The notes under the pieces: generated by a model | Seen by the model: only the letters and a program-made list of their open reading frames with translations | What the model was told of the DNA's origin: nothing | Databases searched by the model: none | Made by a program: the position numbers and the translations under genes | Shown here: in pieces, positions 12,151-24,056 of the stretch | How positions within the stretch are numbered: position 1 is the stretch's first letter | How the letters are laid out: the number at the start of each line of letters is the position of its first letter | Assembly: GCA_029931535.1 (NCBI GenBank) | Contig: JAQPZY010001660.1 | Location: 3,931,001-3,995,000, forward strand | Origin: Margaritifera margaritifera | Taxonomy: Eukaryota; Mollusca; Bivalvia; Unionida; Margaritiferidae | DNA: 64,000 nt | Direction of reading: 5' to 3'

Positions 12151-14207
12151 GAAGTTTCATCCCTTCTTCTCAAAAGCTAAAAGTACTGAGTGGAAAGGAA
12201 AGTGTAACAGAAAATTCACCATGTTACACCATATGCTATATGAGTAAAATACATCATTTTTGCTATCTGAGTAAAACACATCATTCTTTTCGTTGTCTGA
12301 GATTACGGTGAATCATTAGCCTTTATAATTGCACTGTGTATTTATTTATTTGTAGTCATATTTGGGTTACATTATTAGGTTCGTGCGGATTATGTAAATT
12401 TGTCCAATATTTGGACCCTATACACGCACGTATTAATCATAACCCTTCTTCCCATTCAAGTCATTCATCAATAAATATAGCATTTTTATCACCATCAACA
12501 GTGTTCTGTTATAAATCCGAAATCCAACCCGGTCATCTTGTTACACCTGCTAATGATGACATGTAGGTATACTAAGTTGTATTCATGACACTGACCTTGA
12601 AGATAGGACTCCCAATGTGATACTCTTTGTTTTATCACCTGGAACCCTTATAGATATTTATACCACTTGTGCCAATCACATTTATAAATAAGCTTCCATT
12701 TGTAGAGTACTCTATAGACTTTTTTTTTATCAGCCTTAATGGCCCAGTCAGCGTAGCATCAATTCATTTAAACATCATTAAGTCACTACAGTACTGAGGC
12801 TGAGTACTAATAGGCACATAAGTGACCCAACTGGAAGTCTTACTGAATATGTAAGCAACCCAACATGGATGAACAATTCCAGGAAGATCAAGTTTCTTAC
12901 ATTTTTAATGAGCTTTACTTTTCTCTTTATATCAGTAAATCAATGTTTTCAAATGAAATGCATTTGTTTAAAAATTCAAGCACATTTCAAGGACCACTGA
13001 GTATTTTCAAGCACTTTTGCATTTTTTTTTTAACCGACCTCAAGTACAAGCACTTTTCAAGGTAACCACCAAAATTCAATAACTTTTCAAGATTGAAAGC
13101 TAGCAATTAAAGGCCAATAGTGTTGACTACTTGTTCCAATCACTTGGCTGTGTTCTGATTTTCAGCAAGTGACATCCAAGATAATGATCACTAATTTCCT
13201 TCCACTTTTACCTCATCACTAGGGATCTCTCATATATCTTAATTCACTTTTACTTCATCACTAGGGATCTCTCATATATCTTAATTCACTTTTACTTCAT
13301 CACTAGGGATCTCTCATATATATTAACTCACTTACTGGCAAAACCTGATTACAATCTATTAAAGCAAACACTGAGATCTAACCACTTCTAAAACAGATGT
13401 TAAATGCTTCTGAACTGAACCATGCTTCAAATATTTATTTCAGATCTAATTTGTACACAGACACTTTCTAACTTAAACGTAATCCCAATGCAATGAAACA
13501 GATGGGAGATACAGCCCCAGAGAAGAGAGATAAATGTTCCTAGTACTGGAGAGATGACAAACTGAATGTTGGATGGACAGACAAAAGATTGGATGAATGT
13601 ACAATACTAATTGTGTCTCATCCCAGTGACAGTCATCAAAAGTAAGACAAAATTGTGACCTAGACTGTACCAACAAGATATTCTACTTTGTTTAGTTGAA
13701 ATGCTTTTACACTTTCCCCCCCCCCCCCCCCCCCCAGTAGATCTGTATGACTTTTTTCCCCAGTGTTAATGACAATCTGGAGAAAAACAACAAACAGTTA
13801 CACACAATTTCAAGGAAATAAGGAAATAAAACAAACCAGGTGTACAGTATACTGAAATAAGACAAAATCAGTTGCAGAGATTACCTGTAAATGCACAAAT
13901 TGCCAGAGAAGTGTTACAGGTGCACAGATTACCAGTAGATGCACAGACTGCCAGAGCAATGTTACAACTGCACATGTTCTGATAGTGTGCATAATACTGT
14001 AAATTCCTTTATTTTTCAAATACATAATGTTTCATTGTTTGTGGGAAAAATGACATTCCATTTGTATATAAATTCATGGATTTGAAAAGGAATCTCTTTC
14101 TTTCCACAAAAGATTAATTTTTCATTGAACAAATGAGAAGTTCTATTCAAATTCATGAATATCCAGCTTATTGCTGGATTACCATTTACTGGTAGTTGCA
14201 TACTGAC
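12151..14207. other. CBLL1 intron with family A copies and a small tandem repeat
   Basis: Family A phrases occur at 12151-12200 and 12585-12625. There is a C-homopolymer at 13719-13736. A 42-bp repeat is listed separately. No exon with paired splice sites and family similarity was found. Confidence 0.55.
13205..13330. repeat. 42-bp tandem repeat, three copies
   Basis: Units start at 13205, 13247 and 13289; each contains 'cttcatcactagggatctct' followed by 'catatatcttaattca'. Copies are nearly identical, so the expansion is recent. Confidence 0.95.
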
Positions 14208-14294
14208 CATTCGCCCATAGATAAGTATTGGCAGGGAGCAGATCTCACAGCAATGTATCAGCGGATCAACTACCTTCTCGCCCAGTAAATGCAC
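14208..14294 (-). CDS. CBLL1: CBLL1 (Hakai) exon: start of RING finger
   Basis: An 87-bp minus-strand exon in phase 0 at both ends, acceptor ctgtttttag and donor gtcagtatgc. It encodes [20 protein letters not shown] followed by LPILIYGRM. Human Hakai has 'INILGEKDDTPVHFCDKCG' then 'LPIKIYGRM' at the same place, so identity is clear. The C-x2-C of 'CEIC' is the first RING ligand pair and joins in frame to the next exon (IQCKHVFC). A simple ORF call would run past the donor into the intron; the family alignment fixes the boundary. Confidence 0.92.
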
Positions 14295-16293
14295 CTAAAA
14301 ACAGTAAATTTAAAATTGACAAACTTTTACTAAACAAAACAGAAAATGTCCTTCTGGCAAATACAACATAATACAAATAGAAATGGTAGATAACCAAGCA
14401 TGATTTCCAGTATTTATCATGGTATAAAAATTTGATAGAACATCCAAACAAAAATATTTTAGCTTTTAATTCCTAATAAAACTTTGTCTAGATCCTGTGG
14501 ATTCATGTTCAAATTCTGTACCAACTGATTAATCGCCAGAGCTAACTATGCCTACTTTTAAGAACATCATTTTTCTGTAATATTAAGGTTTTCTAACATA
14601 AATTATGTACAGATAATTAAACAAAAAATTGTTTGTACACACTTCAAAAGTTACAATTACAGTAAAACTCCAACAACCTGAAATCCTGAACACCCCAAAT
14701 TTTTGTTTTTAGTTTTCAGCTGTTATACATGTGAATCATTTGTAGACACAATTTAAAATAGTTAAATTGGAAGTTCTGGAAGATTCACCTGTTTTTCTAT
14801 AATTTAAATTCCTAGAGAGCTTTCGAAGGGTCAAGTCTTTCAGTTGAGTACTTTCCTTTTTTTTTTTTTTTTTGCATTCATTATCATCAAATTTCATAGA
14901 GTTCATCAGCGACAAGTACATGGTCATTTTTGGGGTGGGTGGGGGGATGTGGGTAGTCTGAGTTTGATTTGCTCAGTTTGGAAGAGGTTTCTGCTTCTGC
15001 ATCTTTTAGTTTTTTTATGTGCTGGGTTCATCACTGGATACCTCCTTAGATGAAGATAAAGGCTTGCAAAAACATGTAATTTTCATTTTATGAGTGTATT
15101 TTTTATTACTCATGTTAAAGGGAACTGAAACTGTTGTCTGACATGCTCATGTGTGCAACTTTAAGCTAAGACAGGTTTATGATACACTACATAGCAGAAA
15201 ATTTAATGCAGCGATTGCTCTATGTGCCAGTCAGACATAAACACCATATTCATCCGAGGATAACCAAATACTTTATCCTGGTTCACTAACTGTACTTGTT
15301 ACTCAGTTGGACATTTTCTCATATGCAGAGCGCCCAGGATTAGTCTATACATCAAATTCTCATTATTCTAAGCAAACAGGGATCAACAGTCTGCCGTCCT
15401 TCAGACATTTTACTAAATGGAAGTAATCAAAGGTAGGGGTTGCCATTATTATGTGCAATTTGCACGAATTATGTTGATTTGTTTAGCTCAATCGTTTTAG
15501 AAATTAGTGTGATTCCCGCAATTGCATGTCCTAGAGTGGACCCAGAGTTTAATTTTTTTACATCCTTATTTTGCTGTTTTATTGGGTTAATTTTCTTAAT
15601 ATGGGAAGTTTTACATTTTTGTGTCCTTTGTTACATGCATGGCAAGGATTTTACTTTCCCATTTGGTAATTGGAATCACATAATATCTAATCATATGATC
15701 TCCTTAATTCAATTAATGTAAGCTGGGTCATTTTTAACCATTTTCTGTTATTCTTACAGATAAGTCATTGCCATTAACATGGGTTTTTGTTTGACTTAAT
15801 CACACCATGGATTGGGAACAGTGGGGTACATGTTACATCTCGGCTATCTAATATGCCCTTAACAGGATCCTTTTACTTGTACTGATTGCACTTGGCAACT
15901 CTTCTTTTTTTCCGGAAAGAATTACTGTTATGAAGTCATCCTTGATCCAGCAGAAAAAAGTGTCATTTAAACTGTAAATCTACTGAGTTCATAACAATAG
16001 ACATGAACAGAACTGGTTATCTAGCATGAACTGAGGCTGGAAAATCTCAAGTTCTTGAAAATCGATTGTGACACTTGAACTGTTTCAGCATGAATTTCAA
16101 GCAAAATACCACGTAAATTGAAATTATTCACCAATTTATTATTATTTTTACTATTTTCCATCTTTACTGAGCAAAGATTCCATACACAAATGGTTGTTTA
16201 CGCTGTGGTGTAAATGTTGACATACACTACTTTTGTCTGCCAATCAACAAAAAATTTCTGCTTGGTATGAGGTCAGACTATCATAAATGAAAA
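14295..16293. other. CBLL1 intron, no gene seen
   Basis: About 2 kb of AT-rich intron. Around 14660 the phrase 'acagtaaaactccaacaacc' resembles a pogo/Tigger terminus but no partner was found. Open frames at 14844-15053 and 15440-15721 contain no recognisable domain and lean on a T-rich tract. Confidence 0.5.
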
Positions 16294-16734
16294 CCGTATT
16301 TACGGTATGTTTTCGGACACGGTTTGTATTTGGACACCATATTTTTGGGGAGAAAATAATATTTAAATGCCTTGTAATTTTTGGACATTGCTTGACTATA
16401 GTATATTTCTACAACTTATGTTTTTGAACACAATCTAAAAATATCTGCTGCGTCGATTTCAAGTAAAAGTCTCAGTGTGTTTGCCGGTAATTTAACCGAT
16501 ACAAAGTTCGCTTCATTTGGTAGGCAATTATTTAATGTGATCATGAACTTGCATGAACTAAAATAATTTAAAATTCATAATCGTATTTATGTATGTATGC
16601 AGATAGACAGACAGATTGATAGATAGATAAATAAACATTTTTATATTAAGCCATACACAATAAATGACAATACCAAAGAATGAAAAGAAATATGATTTAA
16701 TAATGTAATATATTAAAAAATATTATTCAATTTA

Positions 16735-17272
16735 AAGTAGCCTGTCCATAGTCTCTTTTAGGTCCTCAGGCGAAAAGCCTTCAAATTCTGTATCACTGTC
16801 ATTATCCGTATCGTTTAATTGTTTGGCTTTTCTGATCAGCACATTTTCACTTTTGCTCAGATTGACACTGATGCTGCACACCTTGAAAAATTTCATTATC
16901 ATTGTGTGTTTTTCCTTCAATGTGTCCATGGCATTGACAACCCAGTCCAATACAGTCCGTTTGCTGGCTGTCTTGATTCGTCCGTTGCTGCTTTCATCAG
17001 ATGATTTTAACGCGTTCGCAGCATCTCTGATGTATTCCGTCCAGCTGTGGCAGAGGTAGCTCTTGACAGGTTTATTGATGCTCACATCAGTCCATAACTA
17101 ACAGTGATCGCTCTCTCCTGATGAATGGCAAATAAATTTTTTAATCTATCGCAGCATTAGCGTTTCGTCCATCCACGCTTTCTCTTGAACTGCAATAATC
17201 CACCCTTTGTCCACCGTTTTCCCTGGCACAAGATCAAAGTACATTGGTGTCTCGTCCATGTTAACAATAAAG
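16735..17272 (-). pseudogene. pogo-like DDE transposase, catalytic/C-terminal part with deletions
   Basis: Directly after the frame break comes 'NFIVNMDETPMYFDLVPGKT' with the first catalytic Asp (the D of MDET). It then jumps to 'VQEKAWMDETLMLR' and after another gap to 'SINKPVKSYL' and 'WTEYIRD'. In intact DDE_1/pogo proteins each gap would hold tens of residues, and the last one holds the second and third catalytic acids. This copy cannot be catalytic. The C-terminal 117-codon frame (16732-17085) is otherwise open and ends in an acidic tail. Confidence 0.8.
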
Positions 17273-17803
17273 TTATCCCTCAACACTGACTGGAATTTGT
17301 AAGTAACGCTGAGTGAGCACCCATTGAGCTATCTTATCATCTATATTTCGTCCATATGAAATGGGTCGTCCACTCTTAGGCAAATGTCCGTTCAAGTTCA
17401 GATCTGCAGAAAAGTAAATTTTCATCCACGTATTCACTGTGGATTTCGGAATCTTGAATTTTTCCGCTGTAGGTCTAATTCCCAGAAGTTTTGCATGGTT
17501 AATGATATCCAACTTTTGCTTTAATGTATATTGTTTATAGTGACCACGCACAGAACCGGGTGGAGCACTCTCAGGTTCAAGATAATCAGACTCGTCATCT
17601 ATAGCAGCTTTCTTCATGGGTGGTTCTTTTTGAGATGTATCCTCAGAGTCATTACTTTGAGGTTGCTTCTGTGGATGGCCTACTGGCCTCTTTGGAGATG
17701 ATTTTGGCAAGGGAGAGTCCCTCCACAAACTAGGCAGTGCCTCCTCGCCTGTTGCATAATGCATGATAAACTTATCCATTAAAATTATTACCAGTACTAA
17801 CAA
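17273..17803 (-). pseudogene. pogo-like transposase, N-terminal DNA-binding part
   Basis: A 176-codon frame has an acidic/basic linker ('SPKRPVGHPQKQPQ', 'DDESDYLEPESAPPG'). It then has a psq-type helix-turn-helix 'YTLKQKLDIINHAKLLGIRP' 'TAEKFKIPKSTVNTWMK' and 'SGRPISYGRNIDDKIAQWVL', the start of the second (CENP-B-like) DNA-binding module. It stops abruptly after 'QIPVSVEG', where about 80 residues of the family are missing before the catalytic domain. The DNA-binding half is fully open, unlike the rest. Confidence 0.8.
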
Positions 17804-19177
17804 TATTATGTTTCACAACGACAGCTATCCAGTATATAAACTAAAATAACTTTTGATAGTGGTGGGTATCCTATTTATACTTTATCATGTAATTTTTCCA
17901 TGGGTGGCTGGTTATCAAAATGTATTGGATAATTAGTTATCATTGTTTCTTTTTTTACTAGCTTGACAAACAAAAATATGATTGGTTGTCAGTGTAGACA
18001 TCGTTACACACGAAACCACTTCAAGCAGGTGTGACAGTTATGGCTTTGATTAGAAACCATGACCCCTGCTTTATCTCATTAAACAATACATCAGAGAGTC
18101 GGTGTGGATTAGTAAATTCATTGGCATCGTGCAACAAAACAAACCGACAATCCCTGAGGCATTATGTACCACGGGTTAAACATAGTTATTGTTCTACAGG
18201 TAATAAACCTCTTTGTAGATGATAAATATTCATTGTGGGTGCTACATGTTTGGTACATTGAGTGCTCTTTTAATGAAATCCAGATGGCTGCATTTTATTT
18301 CCAAACACACCGGTCAAAGAAATCCCACAAGTTATATTATTAACAATTATCACCTAGACACCTTGAAATCTCCGACATGCATCAAAACAATCTTTGAGCA
18401 GTCGATTGTTTAGAGTTGGCAAGCTCTGTTCACTTTGAAGCTACCCTCGGCAAGATGGAAAAAAAGAAAAAAAAGAAAAGAAGAGAACCACAACAAATAG
18501 ATCACTTTTATTTAAAAAATATCAACATATTAATCACGCTGACTTGTATATTGCAACTTATTTTCACCCTTCCTAGGTGTGTGTACAACACAAACCCCAT
18601 ATGGTGCCTCTCACTCTTGTTGCTTTAAGACTAGCCATCATACATGTATTTCTACTCTCAATACTAAAATGTTTCTGTTATAAATATCTTCAGAATCATA
18701 ATTCCAAAATCTTTTTATTTAGTTTGTATTAATATCTTAATTACACAGAAATAGAGCTTGCGTGCGTTTGTAAGGTAGATATTAATGATCACTGATTAGC
18801 AGAGGGTTAAACTGTGGATTGAGAGATTACTAATATGGCTGTTCTTTTGGAAAATACACATACAATCGTGGCTCTAGTACATGTATGGCTGTGTTTTCTG
18901 GTGGATGTACATGTATCAAATAGATAAAAATAGGCAAGTAATGCCTGTTTTTCATTCATTATCCTTCCAGTGGTGATAGACAAAATACTTGTTTTACTTC
19001 ATGGCAGCACGTCATCATATGAGCTAACGGTAACTTTGTTACAGCCGGGGGGGGGGCACAAATGTATATTCCCGTTTGTTTTCGGACACCAAATTAAAAA
19101 ACTAAAGAATTTAATATGTCTTCGGATGACAAAAAAGTAATTATTTTTTGCCGTCCGAAAACATGGCTTAAATATGG

Positions 19178-19999
19178 TAGCATATAGATGTCATGAAAAA
19201 AAACACTGCTTGATGTAGACAGTGTCTGCTATTTTTCCAGTTGCTGACAATATTTCATAAGATTCTGAGATGTAACATTCGGACACCAAAGTGATTAACA
19301 AAATATGGAAACTGTCTTGGAAATTCTATTCATGCTTTCTTTTTATGACTAGTATCATGAATTGGGTCAACAAATCTACTTTCCTCACAACATCAAAAAT
19401 GGTCGGGAACTATGAGATTGTCATAAAATTTATCGAATTATGGGACATAATACTTATGGCACACATGTTACATCCCAGACATGATGAAACACAAGTTTAC
19501 AATTTTTTTTTTTTTTTTCATTCTGCGGATCCCTGCATGATTTTGAATGTGTATAGTTATTCTTTCTCCATAACCTGAATGCCAATGAATGCTCTCTTAA
19601 TTAAAACTAGGCATTATGACAGCAATTAATCATGACACACTCTTATCAGACAAAATAAATCTTGGAAATGTACATAATACTTTGCCTGAAAATTTCTGTT
19701 TTTTAATTTATTTTACTTATATTTAAGTAAAAGTCAGCAATATTATCTCTCTCTCTTGTTAACTGTAGATGACATAAGCACAACTTCAAGTTTTATTGCT
19801 TGTTCTTGAAATACTAACATTTTCTACAGATGTAACACCTATTTCGTGACGTCAAATTCTGTACCATATATGGTAATGGTTTCATAACTGTTGTCCTCTA
19901 TGAAGTGACCTTTATGTGGAGGAAACCTGCTAAAGCAGGTTTCAACGTATATAATGCACCTCAATAATAACTACAGCAGTTCTTTCCTCTCCTTCTCAC
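19178..19999. other. CBLL1 intron, no feature seen
   Basis: AT-rich intron with a T-tract at about 19502. A 22-bp perfect palindromic stem (gaaacctgct-aa-agcaggtttc) lies at 19922-19943. Confidence 0.55.
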
Positions 20000-20088
20000 C
20001 TTATGGTCCCACCGAAGACGCTGACTTTGATGGAAAGGCTCTCCAGTCTCCATGCTCTTGAAGATGGGAGTATCGAGAATATCTTCCT
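20000..20088 (-). CDS. CBLL1: CBLL1 (Hakai) exon upstream of RING
   Basis: An 89-bp minus-strand exon with acceptor cttttcttccag and donor gtgagaagg. It takes one base from the previous exon (phase 1) and ends in phase 0. It encodes EEDILDTPIFKSMETGEPFH then QSQRLRWDHK. Human Hakai reads 'ELFANQRRFPGHLFWDF' just before 'INILGEK', matching the position of 'PFHQSQRLRWDHK' before 'VHLLGEK'. Phase continuity with both neighbours supports the call. Confidence 0.88.
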
Positions 20089-21241
20089 CTGGAAGAAAAG
20101 GCACAAAACGATGAGTATTTCATTTGAAAATTAAACTGAAATATGAACTTGAAAAGTGAAACTTAAAGACTACTCTTTTTTGACAAACTGTCAGAACCAA
20201 GGTAACAACCCCTACAAATTAATATAACTTTTTTTTACATAATAAAATCAACATTTCTCTTCTTAAAATTTTATCACTTTATGAGTAATGTTTGGTCGCT
20301 GCTAAAAGTTACATGAGAATCACATGAAACATAATGAAGTTATAACAATTTGACTTTGTAAATGTTATAAAGTCAAACCTATCTATGTGTCAGAAATTCA
20401 GTGAATAATGCTGCCACTGAGTTAGATTGGGTTAATTCGGAACACTTTGAGGTTTACTGCAGTGGCCGAAATCCACCTCAGTTGTGATTGTAGGCATATG
20501 TATAAATTTCATTATAATGCAACTAACTGATCATAGTGTTATAAGCCTAGAACATATATCACCAAGATGGAGTTGTGATAAGTGAATGCAGCAACAATAT
20601 TTTTTATGATAAAAGTCATGCATTTTTTTAAAGCACATAACATTGAAGGAAAGTAAAAACCTGTACAGAGAATGCCACTTTGGTATAAGAAATTCAAACA
20701 CAACAATCAATTCATGACATATTGTTACAAGTAACATTGTGACATATCTGCCGTGTCATTTTAAACTGATTCACCAGACACATGTAAATGAACAATATCT
20801 TGATTGTAACCTCTGATAACCAGCCTGTATGCACTGCAAGAAAATGGCCATAGCCGATGTAATATGACCAATAGTTAGGACAATTGCTTCCAAAGTGTTA
20901 TTCTGTTTGCAGAAAAGCCCTGAGGTGTTCCAAATAATACAGTGTTAGCAACCCACATACATAAAGATAAGGATCTTATTAACAACAAATTTCAACTTGG
21001 AATATTTTGAGCTGTTTGGTTTATAACAATGGTTCCTAATAAAGGAAAGCAAATCCCTCCAAAACGTCTAGATATCACAATTCAAATTAATCAAGAAAAG
21101 CCCTAATTTAGAGCATCTTAAGTGGAATTAGTGACCCATGTACTCAAACTAAGCTGCATATAAGTATGAATGGAAGAATGACATTTTATACATTTTATGT
21201 AAAGATTTTAAGACTACAAATGTATCCCTGTGACAAACCAC
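20089..21241. other. CBLL1 intron, no feature seen
   Basis: AT-rich intron of 1.15 kb without recognisable repeats or exons on either strand. Confidence 0.6.
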
Positions 21242-21403
21242 CTGTCAAATGCGTCTCATTCTCTTCTTTTTTAGCACGAGTTGATCTACTGAGCTTCCGA
21301 CCACGCTTAGCTTTTGCTGGATTCTTCAATTTGAGGGAAATATTCTTCCTCTGTGGACGAGGACTACTAGTAGCCATTTCAGCTTCTGCATCCAACTCCA
21401 ACT
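21242..21403 (-). CDS. CBLL1: CBLL1 (Hakai) exon 2, basic N-terminal region
   Basis: A 162-bp minus-strand exon, acceptor ggctatttcag and donor gtggtttgtc. It enters in phase 1 and leaves in phase 1. The product is low complexity and basic: acidic start 'ELELDAEAEMA', then 'RPQRKNISLKLKNPAKAK' and 'RGRKLSRSTRAKKEENETH'. It corresponds to the human stretch with 'RRRIPIKLISKQANKVK'. The upstream ATG inside the acceptor region (MAIS...) lies in the intron and is not the start. The plus-strand 103-codon frame over the same bases is a shadow. Confidence 0.85.
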
Positions 21404-21929
21404 CTGAAATAGCCATGGGTTTCATATTTAAACATGATACAAAGAAACCTGTTTTCATGGCAATGTACTCCATTTAAAGGGCACCTGCTCTTACAGAAAT
21501 TTATTGTGATCAATTTAAATGATCTTTATAGACATGCTTTGCTGCATTTATAAATAACTACATGTACTCACTTGACCATCCAGGAAAGAAAATAAAGTGA
21601 CATGCATCAGGAAAGAGGAAGAAAATGTGCCTTCTTGTGGCACACTATCTGCATAATACGTTAATATTAGTATAACCAACAGGTTCTAATGATGGTTCAG
21701 TGCAGTACTTTGTACGGTAGTATGTACTGTCTGTGTGACCAATTTGATGTATGGTTACTTATAGAAAAACAATTTTTTTTAGTAAAATCAGTTTCTTTGA
21801 AAACACTTACCCAATCATTCAAATTTAAGATAAGATTTAATTATAGTCTGCATGATTTAAAACAACCATTCAACGTAAGCTCTAATGAGCTTTTACCGAC
21901 ATGACATAACAAGAGTCCCTCGAGGGGAC
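21404..21929. other. CBLL1 intron 1, proximal part
   Basis: No supported feature; the open frame at 21689-21904 has no recognisable domain. Confidence 0.55.
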
Positions 21930-23400
21930 TGATGCTCTAGTGGGTGAAAACAATTTCCACGAAGACCATTTCTTCCTTTTAACTGTTGAGTGTTGAAACC
22001 ATCTCTGATATTATTCTGCGATAACAAAATTTTCATATTAGCTGCTGTGGTGCACATATTGGATGTCAGTTTGGCACCATTTTCATTTAGGACAAAGTAG
22101 ACATCATTAGAAGCGTTTTGGTGAAAACCCCCATTTCATAATATTCATCCATTCGGGAGAGTAGTGATGACAAGATTTTAAAGACAGTCGATGTGGCAGC
22201 CATACTGAATGTATGACTGGCACCATTTTCATTTAGGACCAACTAGGTATCATAAGAAGTCTATTGGTGAAAACCCCATGTTGATCTAGCCATCCATTTG
22301 GGAGGAATAGAGATAACAATATTTTCAAGATATGACTTTCCATTCAGCAGTAGCAATAACACAATTTTCAAGATGGCTGCTGTGGTGGCCATATTGGATG
22401 TCAGATCAGCACCATTTTCATTTAAGACCAAGTAGACATGATAAGAAGTCTTTCAGTGAAAACTTCAAGTTTATACAACCATCCATTCAGGAAGAGTGAC
22501 GATAAGATTTTCAAGATGGTTGCTGTGTGGCAGCCATATTGGATGTCAGATTGGCACCATTTTCATTGAAGACCAACTGGACATCATAAGAAGTCTTCTG
22601 GTGAAAATCCTATGTCAATATGACTTTCTGTTCAGGTAGAGTTGTGATAACAAGATTTTTAAGATGGCAGCCATATTGGATGTCAGATCAGCACCATTAT
22701 TATTTAGGCCTAGCTAGACATAATAAGAAGTCTTTTAGTGAAAACACCATGTTCATATGACCATCCATGTACGAGGAGTAGCAATAACAAGATTTTCAAG
22801 ATAGCCACTGTGGCAGCCATATTGGATGTCATATTGGTAACATTTTCTTTTAGGACCAACTAGTCATCATCGGAAGTCTTTTTGTGAAAACCTCATGTTG
22901 ATATTACCATCCATTCTGGAGGAGTAGCAATAACAAGACTTTCAAGATGGCTGCCATGGTGGCCATATTGGATGTCAGATCTGCACCATTTTCATTTAGG
23001 ACAAACTATACCTCATAAGAAGTCTTTTAGTGAAACCCCATGATATAACCATCCATTCTGAAAGAGTATCAATAACAAGGTTTTCAAGACAGATGCTGTA
23101 ATGGCCATATTTGATGTCAGATAGGCACCATTTTCATTTAGGACCAACTAGACATCATAAGAAGTAATTTAGTGAAAACCCCATGTTGATATGACCATCC
23201 ATTGAGGAGGAGTAGTGATAACAAGATTTTCAAGATGACAGCCATACTGGATGTCTGAGCAGCACCATTTTCATTTAGGGCCAACTAGACCATGGGATGA
23301 ATGTTTAGTTTAGGAGGAGTACCAATAACAAACTTGTGCCATCGGACGGATGACATTCGACAGACAACATCCCATCCCATGAGCTCTTCTGGTCAATGAC
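21930..23400. repeat. Tandem repeat family D, main block
   Basis: About ten monomers of 140-150 bp. A monomer contains 'caagatggctgctgtgg', 'gccatattggatgtcag', 'caccattttcatttaggac' and 'catcataagaagtctt'. A related block lies at 8220-8835 in the same gene. Each monomer carries an AAGATGGCTGC-type word. Confidence 0.85.
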
Positions 23401-23869
23401 CAGAGCTAACAAAACAATAAAGATATTAAATCAAACATGAATTGCAAGACATACAAACACAGCATAATACATAGATACAATGGGACAAAACACATAGAGC
23501 ATAACTTAAAATATAAGCAAGCTAAGCATTTTTAAAAAGGCAGTAATTAAAAGTGAATTTAGTATTTAGGTAACTAACTAAAAAAAAAAGACACAGGTTA
23601 GGATTATCTGAAGGACGCAAGACAAAACAACAACAAAAAAAGTCCAGGTTACTTAAAATTATGAGCTAAAATAAAAATTTAAATTAAATTGAAAGCAAAA
23701 GCACCAATTTAGGACTAAAAGCAGATTATGCCTTATTTAAAAAGAACAGAGCTAAAAGTAAGGCACTTGATGGGAAATAAGACAAGGACAGTAAAACAAG
23801 ACAGTAACAGATATTAGTTGTTGCCATCATGGCAGGAGAGTTGCTGGGGTGGGGTGGGGTGGGGTATTA
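23401..23869. other. A-rich intronic sequence
   Basis: An A-rich stretch on the plus strand with no gene. It lies beyond the minus-strand LINE 3' end and may belong to its untranslated region. Confidence 0.4.
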
Positions 23870-24056
23870 TCTGCAGATATTTTGCAGATATTACATTTAC
23901 GGTCTTTACCATTCCAGGATAAAATTAATGATCATAACGAATTAAAATTTGATTGGTCTGTAAAGTGATTAGGTAGTTCATTCCATTGAATGGCAGTTGT
24001 ATATCTAAAAGATTTTTTGACATACATGTATGTTGAGGTTCTAATTCTTGGGACAT

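Larger units (their letters stand above)
16294..19177 (-). mobile_element. pogo-like DNA transposon, internally decayed
   Basis: A 25-bp end at 16294-16318 matches the reverse complement of 19153-19177 at 21 of 25 positions, sharing the core atgttttcggac. Related 'ttcggacacc' words recur just inside and outside both ends (16310-16345, about 19078, 19123 and 19277), so the exact border may lie a little further out. A pogo/Tigger-type transposase in pieces lies between them on the minus strand. A TA duplication is not obvious, so boundaries are approximate. Confidence 0.65.

Noticed and set aside
21166..21477. Plus-strand 103-codon ORF
   Set aside because: Shadow of CBLL1 exon 2 on the other strand.
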